Shown here piece after piece: positions 7,484-10,738 of a DNA stretch of 10,738 bases (its first letter is position 1; every line of letters begins with the position of its first letter). The translations under genes were made by a program, and so were the position numbers. The stretch is from Chryseobacterium sp. (GTDB taxonomy: Bacteria; Bacteroidota; Bacteroidia; Flavobacteriales; Weeksellaceae), in NCBI GenBank assembly GCA_030146295.1, contig JASLCD010000092.1:1-10738 (forward strand), given 5' to 3'. The notes under the pieces are model-generated. The model had not been told where the DNA came from, did no database searches, and saw only the letters and a list, made by a program, of their open reading frames with translations.

Positions 7484-8443
7484 ATGGAACAAGAAGAATC
7501 TTTACTTTTTAACTTAATAAATAATACATTCAATAAGGGAACAATAGAAATAATACGGCAGAATTACATCAATGATCTCAAGGATGTATCCAAGTGGATT
7601 TGTTATTCTGATTATTGCCTTGATGATAAAACAAAAAAAAATAGTGTTGTCACATTTTCGATACTTCCTTTCATAGATGATCAAAATATTTTATCAAACT
7701 ATATTAATAATGCACAGAAAAAAGATATAAAAAAAACAAAAGTTGTTAATGAAAAATTCTTAGAGTTTTTAAAAAATTATCCTGTGATTAATTTTAGTTT
7801 CATTCTTGATAATCGGAAAACGTTATTTGGAAATTCTGGAGAAGAAAGGAAGCAAATTGTACTCTATCATTTAAACCACTACAAAAAAATTTATACATTA
7901 TGGGGAAATAATGAACCAGATAAAAAGTCTATTTACAAACCGATTTTAAAAGAAATAGAGCGTAGTATTATAGAAGTATCCCATGGTAAAAAGGTTAATC
8001 TTTACATTGATATACTTCTTTTTTCATTTTTAGGAGCCTATGTAAGCAGTATTTTATTAAAAGAGATTGATAAAAATGAAGTTTTTGGGTGGATGTCCGA
8101 CAGAGATAAGTTATTTGAGGTCGGTAATGGATTAATTCTGGAACTATTTCATATTACTTTACATTCATTACTCCCAGAAGATAAGAAGAAGTTTGTATTT
8201 ACCGGAGCAATGGCTAATTCTAGTTTTAATATTTTTTATGATGAATTTATAAAAATACCAGATTACATTGTTGGAACACTTGCTGACTATAATTTAGAGA
8301 AAAATTCTATTAGTCATGAAAAATTTAATACAGTTCTAACTAAATTTATGGGGGATAATTCATTGAATAATTTTGTGTTTAAAATATTTAAAAGTGATCT
8401 TGAGAAATTTAATTGTGCAAAAGTTGAAATAAGGAATAAATGA
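7484..8443 (+). CDS. protein of unknown function, faintly RNase H-fold/DUF3800-like
   Basis: I do not recognise this 319-aa protein with confidence. It is soluble and Lys/Asn-rich, with no signal peptide. Three spaced acidic blocks resemble the layout of RNase H-like DUF3800 proteins: YSDYCLDD followed by a hydrophobic strand (41-63), WMSDRDK (203-209), and a late PDYIVGTLADYN (259-270) like the ADxxA element that closes that fold. The candidate metal ligands are D43, D205/D207 and D268. The hydrophobic helix around 173-193 (YIDILLFSFLGAYVSSILL) is long enough to be a buried helix or a membrane segment. It is transcribed away from the nuclease operon and toward the RES-domain gene, 110 nt upstream of it with no clear terminator between, so the two may form one unit. 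It could be an effector, or a partner of the RES protein; neither is demonstrated. Confidence 0.6.
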   Translation: MEQEESLLFNLINNTFNKGTIEIIRQNYINDLKDVSKWICYSDYCLDDKTKKNSVVTFSILPFIDDQNILSNYINNAQKKDIKKTKVVNEKFLEFLKNYPVINFSFILDNRKTLFGNSGEERKQIVLYHLNHYKKIYTLWGNNEPDKKSIYKPILKEIERSIIEVSHGKKVNLYIDILLFSFLGAYVSSILLKEIDKNEVFGWMSDRDKLFEVGNGLILELFHITLHSLLPEDKKKFVFTGAMANSSFNIFYDEFIKIPDYIVGTLADYNLEKNSISHEKFNTVLTKFMGDNSLNNFVFKIFKSDLEKFNCAKVEIRNK

Positions 8444-8553
8444 TTTGTAAAAATTCGAGATGAGTTCTATATAAAATCAACTTACTAACCTAATTTTTAA
8501 ACACTTAATTTTAGTATATTATTGGTATAATAAATTAAATAATATTATATATA

Positions 8554-9483
8554 ATGAAATCAACATATATAAATCCTGAAGAAACGGAAAGAATTAAAAA
8601 ATTTCTCTTAGAAAACGCAGATAATATTGACTATAATCACATTGTAAAAATGTGCAACTCGGCTTTCCCAAGAATTCCTATTTCTGTTTATAATTTTCAG
8701 AATATACCTTTTGAATTACAACAAATGAATACAGGCGGAATGAATGTTATTTACAGAGCCCTTGAAATTAAAAATATAGAAAATCAACCTTTTAATAACG
8801 TTAAAGAAGTTTCGTATATTCCGGAAGATTTAAAGACCTTAATAACTGATTTTGGTAGAGCAAATAAGCCTCAACAGTCAATGTTTTATGGTGCTTTTGA
8901 TTATCCCGTAGCATGTACGGAATGTATTGTTAACGGTAAAGAGGTTTTAGATAAAGGATCATCCATGTTTACTGTTGGAATGTGGCAAATAATTGAACCC
9001 CTAACATTAGCTAAACTTCCCCACTCTGAGAAAACATTCAAAAATTTTTATGACACAGTACACTTTCAATCGGATACAATTCAAGTTAAAGATATTATAG
9101 AAGTAAATGAACAAATCAGAAAACAAATAAATTCGGATTATGATTATAATAATTTAATGTTTTTTGCCGATCAATTTGCCAGATTTGATGAAGAGAATTC
9201 TTATAAATTGAGTAATTACTATTGTGATAGAATTTTTAATCAAATTGAAAATATGAAGATTCCCTATGAAATCGAAGGTATTATTTATCCTAGTATTGTA
9301 AATTCATTTCAAAAAGAAAACATCGTATTAAAACCTTCTGTTGTTGATAAAAAATTAAAATTTGTTGGTGCAATGCTAATTTGGTTTGTTCCTGCTCCGG
9401 ACAGAAAAAGCGGGGCACAATTTATACCAATAAAACAACATATTAAAGCAGATAAGAACGGAATTTTACAATGGAATTTATAA
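8554..9483 (+). CDS. RES-domain protein (putative NAD+-targeting toxin family)
   Basis: This 309-aa protein contains a RES domain over about residues 62-275. RES proteins such as MbcT and ParT are ADP-ribosyltransferase-like enzymes that degrade NAD+ or modify a host protein. The defining residues can be seen: Arg in VIYRALE (R68), a GRANKP turn (101-106) leading to MFYGAFDYPVACTE (Y112, E123), and Ser in EGIIYPS (S247), followed by ENIVLKP (255-261). Typical RES toxins have 150-230 aa; here about 60 extra N-terminal residues and an insert near 160-235 make it longer, as in some unpaired RES proteins. The usual Xre/COG5642 antitoxin is not next to it. The upstream 319-aa gene could be a partner but looks nothing like that antitoxin. 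No close promoter consensus is seen. The domain call is good; toxicity is inferred from the family. Confidence 0.8.
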   Translation: MKSTYINPEETERIKKFLLENADNIDYNHIVKMCNSAFPRIPISVYNFQNIPFELQQMNTGGMNVIYRALEIKNIENQPFNNVKEVSYIPEDLKTLITDFGRANKPQQSMFYGAFDYPVACTECIVNGKEVLDKGSSMFTVGMWQIIEPLTLAKLPHSEKTFKNFYDTVHFQSDTIQVKDIIEVNEQIRKQINSDYDYNNLMFFADQFARFDEENSYKLSNYYCDRIFNQIENMKIPYEIEGIIYPSIVNSFQKENIVLKPSVVDKKLKFVGAMLIWFVPAPDRKSGAQFIPIKQHIKADKNGILQWNL

Positions 9484-9514
9484 AATATAGTTAAAGTAAT
9501 TCAGGACTTAAAAA

Positions 9515-9545
9515 TTGTTTTTTTAAGAAAATATGTTTACTTTCG
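9515..9545 (+). promoter_or_regulatory. Bacteroidota-type promoter in the 9484-9710 gap
   Basis: TTG (9515-9517) stands 20 nt before TACTTTCG (9538-9545), one base from the TAnnTTTG -7 element, with a spacer in the usual range. The -7 element runs into the palindrome TTTCGT-A-ACGAAA (9541-9553), which a regulator could recognise. No plus-strand gene follows, so it would drive a short non-coding transcript. Confidence 0.5.
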
Positions 9546-9568
9546 TAACGAAATAATAGGATAAATAA

Positions 9569-9610
9569 AATCTGAACAGCTTAACAGCAGGATTTTGACA
9601 ATCTGAACAG
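9569..9610 (+). repeat. two copies of AATCTGAACAG, 31 bp apart
   Basis: Exact 11-bp direct repeats at 9569-9579 and 9600-9610 lie downstream of the putative promoter. They could be binding sites, exposed loops of the candidate small RNA, or a leftover duplication. Confidence 0.6.
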
Positions 9611-9643
9611 TTTTTTCATTTTGAGTTACAGTTAACTCTTCAA

Positions 9644-9690
9644 AAAGAATCCATCTCATAAAATAGTTATGAGATGGATTCTTTGTTTTA
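9644..9690. terminator. strong bidirectional terminator between convergent transcripts
   Basis: An 18-bp perfect stem, AAAGAATCCATCTCATAA (9644-9661) with its complement at 9667-9684, encloses a 5-nt AATAG loop. TTTG-TTTTA follows on the plus strand, and a T-run follows on the minus strand. It ends plus-strand transcription from the RES gene or the candidate small RNA, and minus-strand transcription from the T9SS cargo gene, whose stop codon is at 9711-9713. Confidence 0.88.
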
Positions 9691-9710
9691 CAATAAAATT
9701 TAAATATAGA

Positions 9711-10469
9711 TTATTTAACTATAAACTTATTTATACAATCCTCTATTTTAATAAAATATATTCCGTTTGCAAGATTATCAATTAATACAGAATTCCCCTT
9801 AATGTTCGTCCTTTTAATCAGTTTGCCTTCACTATTATAAATAAGGATTTCATTTACCGTCTTATTAAGATGTAAATATTCCCCGTTTTTAATGGGATTA
9901 GGATAAATTAGAAGTTGAGAATTCTTATTATTAACTTCATTGACTGCCAAAGTTGAATAACATGTCCAGGATAAATCATCAATTGCTATTCTTTGTCCAG
10001 TATTAGGATTTACAATTTTCAGAACAAAGTCACCTGCAATATCTATATTCTCAATTGTTGTAGTGATACTGTTAGAATTGAAAGGTATTGTTCCCACCTG
10101 AACATTGTTAATTTCTAAAATAAGAGTTCCAGGAGTTCCCGCAAATTTTAGTTGTGTAGTCACTGTAAGACTTTTAATCCCACCACTAATCAAAGAACTT
10201 GAAAGATTTCCATTTCTTATAACAATAGCCCTATTATTAATTGTCTGATCGGTTCTAGAATCAGATGCTGTCCACGTAATATTATTATTTGTCCATGTAT
10301 TGGTTTCAAAAATGCTGGAACTTGCAGGAATACTTTCGAAATTTTCTGTTCCGCAAGAAAAATAGTTTGACTTTATTCTAGCTTCAGTGTTAATAGATTT
10401 AGAAAAAGAAGGGAAAAGAGATAAAACTAGTGATGCCTTAATAATTGAAAATTTAAATTTATTTTTCAT
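9711..10469 (-). CDS. secreted protein with T9SS type A C-terminal sorting domain
   Basis: This 252-aa protein is exported across the inner membrane by its signal peptide and across the outer membrane by the type IX secretion system. The start chosen is the ATG at 10467-10469, which gives MKNKFKFSIIKASLVLSLFP: a basic N-terminus and a hydrophobic core, typical of a signal peptide, preceded by an A-rich leader. A longer in-frame reading to 10583 would put 38 unlikely residues in front. Residues about 45-170 form a Thr/Asn-rich beta-sandwich ending in RIAIDDLSWTCY (160-171), a module often attached to T9SS-secreted nucleases and adhesins. Residues 187-252 are the sorting domain, with LLIYPNP (186-192), the NEILIYNSEGKLIK strands and a final GIYFIKI. 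No catalytic domain is present, so a cell-surface or adhesive role is likely. It converges on the terminator at 9644-9690. Confidence 0.85.
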   Translation of the reverse strand: MKNKFKFSIIKASLVLSLFPSFSKSINTEARIKSNYFSCGTENFESIPASSSIFETNTWTNNNITWTASDSRTDQTINNRAIVIRNGNLSSSLISGGIKSLTVTTQLKFAGTPGTLILEINNVQVGTIPFNSNSITTTIENIDIAGDFVLKIVNPNTGQRIAIDDLSWTCYSTLAVNEVNNKNSQLLIYPNPIKNGEYLHLNKTVNEILIYNSEGKLIKRTNIKGNSVLIDNLANGIYFIKIEDCINKFIVK

Positions 10470-10497
10470 TTTTTTAAATTTTAAAGTTTGATTAAAT

Positions 10498-10596
10498 TTA
10501 TTGTTCGTTACCAAAGAGAGCTTTATCCAGCTCTTCGTATTTAACTCTAGTTCTCTCTTTAGGTTTATCCTTACTAACAACAATAAACTGAATTAG
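10498..10596 (-). pseudogene. 3' remnant of a gene interrupted at the insertion-sequence edge
   Basis: An open stretch of 32 codons without an ATG start ends with a TAA at 10498-10500. It encodes ...VVSKDKPKERTRVKYEE followed by LDKALFGNEQ, which has the composition of a genuine charged C-terminus. Going upstream, it runs into a stop (TGA, 10597-10599) exactly where the putative insertion-sequence end begins (AATACTTAATCTG from 10599). The simplest reading is that the insertion sequence landed in this gene and the 5' part lies beyond the element, outside the window. I do not recognise the family. It could instead be chance coding in the T9SS gene leader. Confidence 0.4.
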
Positions 10597-10598
10597 TC

Positions 10599-10655
10599 AA
10601 TACTTAATCTGACAGTTATAATCAAATTAAATAACTTTAAAACAGATTAAGTATT
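10599..10655. repeat. 13-bp inverted repeat before the transposase start
   Basis: AATACTTAATCTG (10599-10611) and its exact complement CAGATTAAGTATT (10643-10655) flank a 31-nt spacer, and the second copy abuts the ATG. The first copy may belong to the insertion-sequence end. The pair could let the transposase bind its own promoter, or sequester the start codon in a hairpin when transcription enters from outside. Confidence 0.75.
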
Positions 10656-10738
10656 ATGACAACACAACAAAAGATCATCAAAAACAAGTTAGGTGTACTT
10701 GAATTAGCACAACATTTAGGAAACGTATCCAAAGCCTG
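10656..10738 (+). CDS. IS481-type transposase, N-terminal fragment cut by window end
   Basis: Twenty-seven codons are visible, beginning MTTQQKIIKNKLGVLELAQH and continuing LGNVSKA. This is the N-terminal helix-turn-helix region of the IS481-type transposases common in flavobacteria, which continue with a DNA-binding segment and then a DDE integrase core. The catalytic part is beyond the window, so it cannot be judged intact. The ATG is immediately preceded by one arm of a 13-bp inverted repeat. Confidence 0.75.
   Translation, partial: MTTQQKIIKNKLGVLELAQHLGNVSKA

Larger units (their letters stand above)
9552..9690 (+). ncRNA. candidate small RNA between the RES gene and the T9SS gene
   Basis: The promoter at 9515-9545 and the hairpin terminator at 9644-9684 predict a transcript of about 135-140 nt. 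It has no plus-strand ATG until the terminator stem, so it should be untranslated. It contains AATCTGAACAG twice (9569-9579 and 9600-9610, period 31) and a GAGTTA-CAGT-TAACTC hairpin (9623-9638). No known RNA family is recognised. It could equally be the relic of a leader whose gene has been lost. Confidence 0.3.
10597..10738 (+). mobile_element. left end of an IS481-type insertion sequence (partial)
   Basis: The transposase start at 10656 is preceded by a short leader and a sequence (TCAATACTTAATCTGACAG, 10597-10615) that probably includes the terminal inverted repeat. The element's right end lies outside the window, so the exact boundary and any target-site duplication cannot be seen. The left edge is inferred from the abrupt end of the gene remnant at 10596. 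Confidence 0.5.

Noticed and set aside
10470..10583. Upstream extension of the T9SS protein by 38 residues
   Set aside because: It would bury the signal peptide behind a non-secretory N-terminus, and it overlaps the more plausible gene remnant in another frame.
1..10738. CRISPR array or retron
   Set aside because: No regularly spaced repeats of 20 bases or more and no reverse transcriptase or Cas-like gene were seen on either strand.

Overview
The window is AT-rich DNA that looks chromosomal and comes from a member of the Bacteroidota, most likely a Flavobacteriia/Weeksellaceae genus such as Chryseobacterium. Three things point there: a C-terminal type IX secretion (T9SS) sorting domain, the start of an IS481-type transposase of the kind common in flavobacteria, and the absence of Shine-Dalgarno sequences, with A/T-rich leaders before the start codons. 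The genus is an inference.

Layout: (1) 9-88, a complete tRNA-Leu(CAA), followed by a strong bidirectional terminator (91-127) and two tandem AGGGGAT-type repeats (135-157). (2) 159-7256, a four-gene operon on the minus strand, read from high to low coordinates: an OLD-family ATPase-Toprim nuclease (GajA-like), a UvrD-like helicase (GajB-like) starting 1 nt after it, a 609-aa protein with a PD-(D/E)XK nuclease core, and a 416-aa protein with an Mrr/PD-(D/E)XK-like nuclease domain fused to an unrecognised C-terminal region. (3) 7257-7483, a divergent intergenic region with a hairpin. (4) 7484-9483, two plus-strand genes: a 319-aa protein of unknown function with faint RNase H-fold/DUF3800-like features, and a 309-aa RES-domain protein. 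(5) 9484-9710, a non-coding gap holding a good Bacteroidota-type promoter and an 18-bp terminator hairpin; together they predict a short untranslated transcript. (6) 9711-10469, a secreted T9SS cargo protein on the minus strand. (7) 10498-10596, the 3' remnant of a gene apparently cut by an insertion sequence, and 10656-10738, the first 27 codons of the IS481-type transposase, which runs off the window.

Most of the window reads as a defence island beside a tRNA gene. The first two operon genes are the pair that defines Gabija (class 2 OLD nuclease plus UvrD-like helicase). The unusual part is that two further genes, each with a recognisable nuclease active site, follow in the same orientation with no visible terminator between them. 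The operon ends at the tRNA-side terminator. This looks like an extended Gabija-type system with three nuclease subunits and one helicase, which I do not recognise as a described arrangement. The RES-domain gene and its 319-aa neighbour may be a second, toxin-like module in the same island; no recognisable Xre/MbcA-type antitoxin is present.
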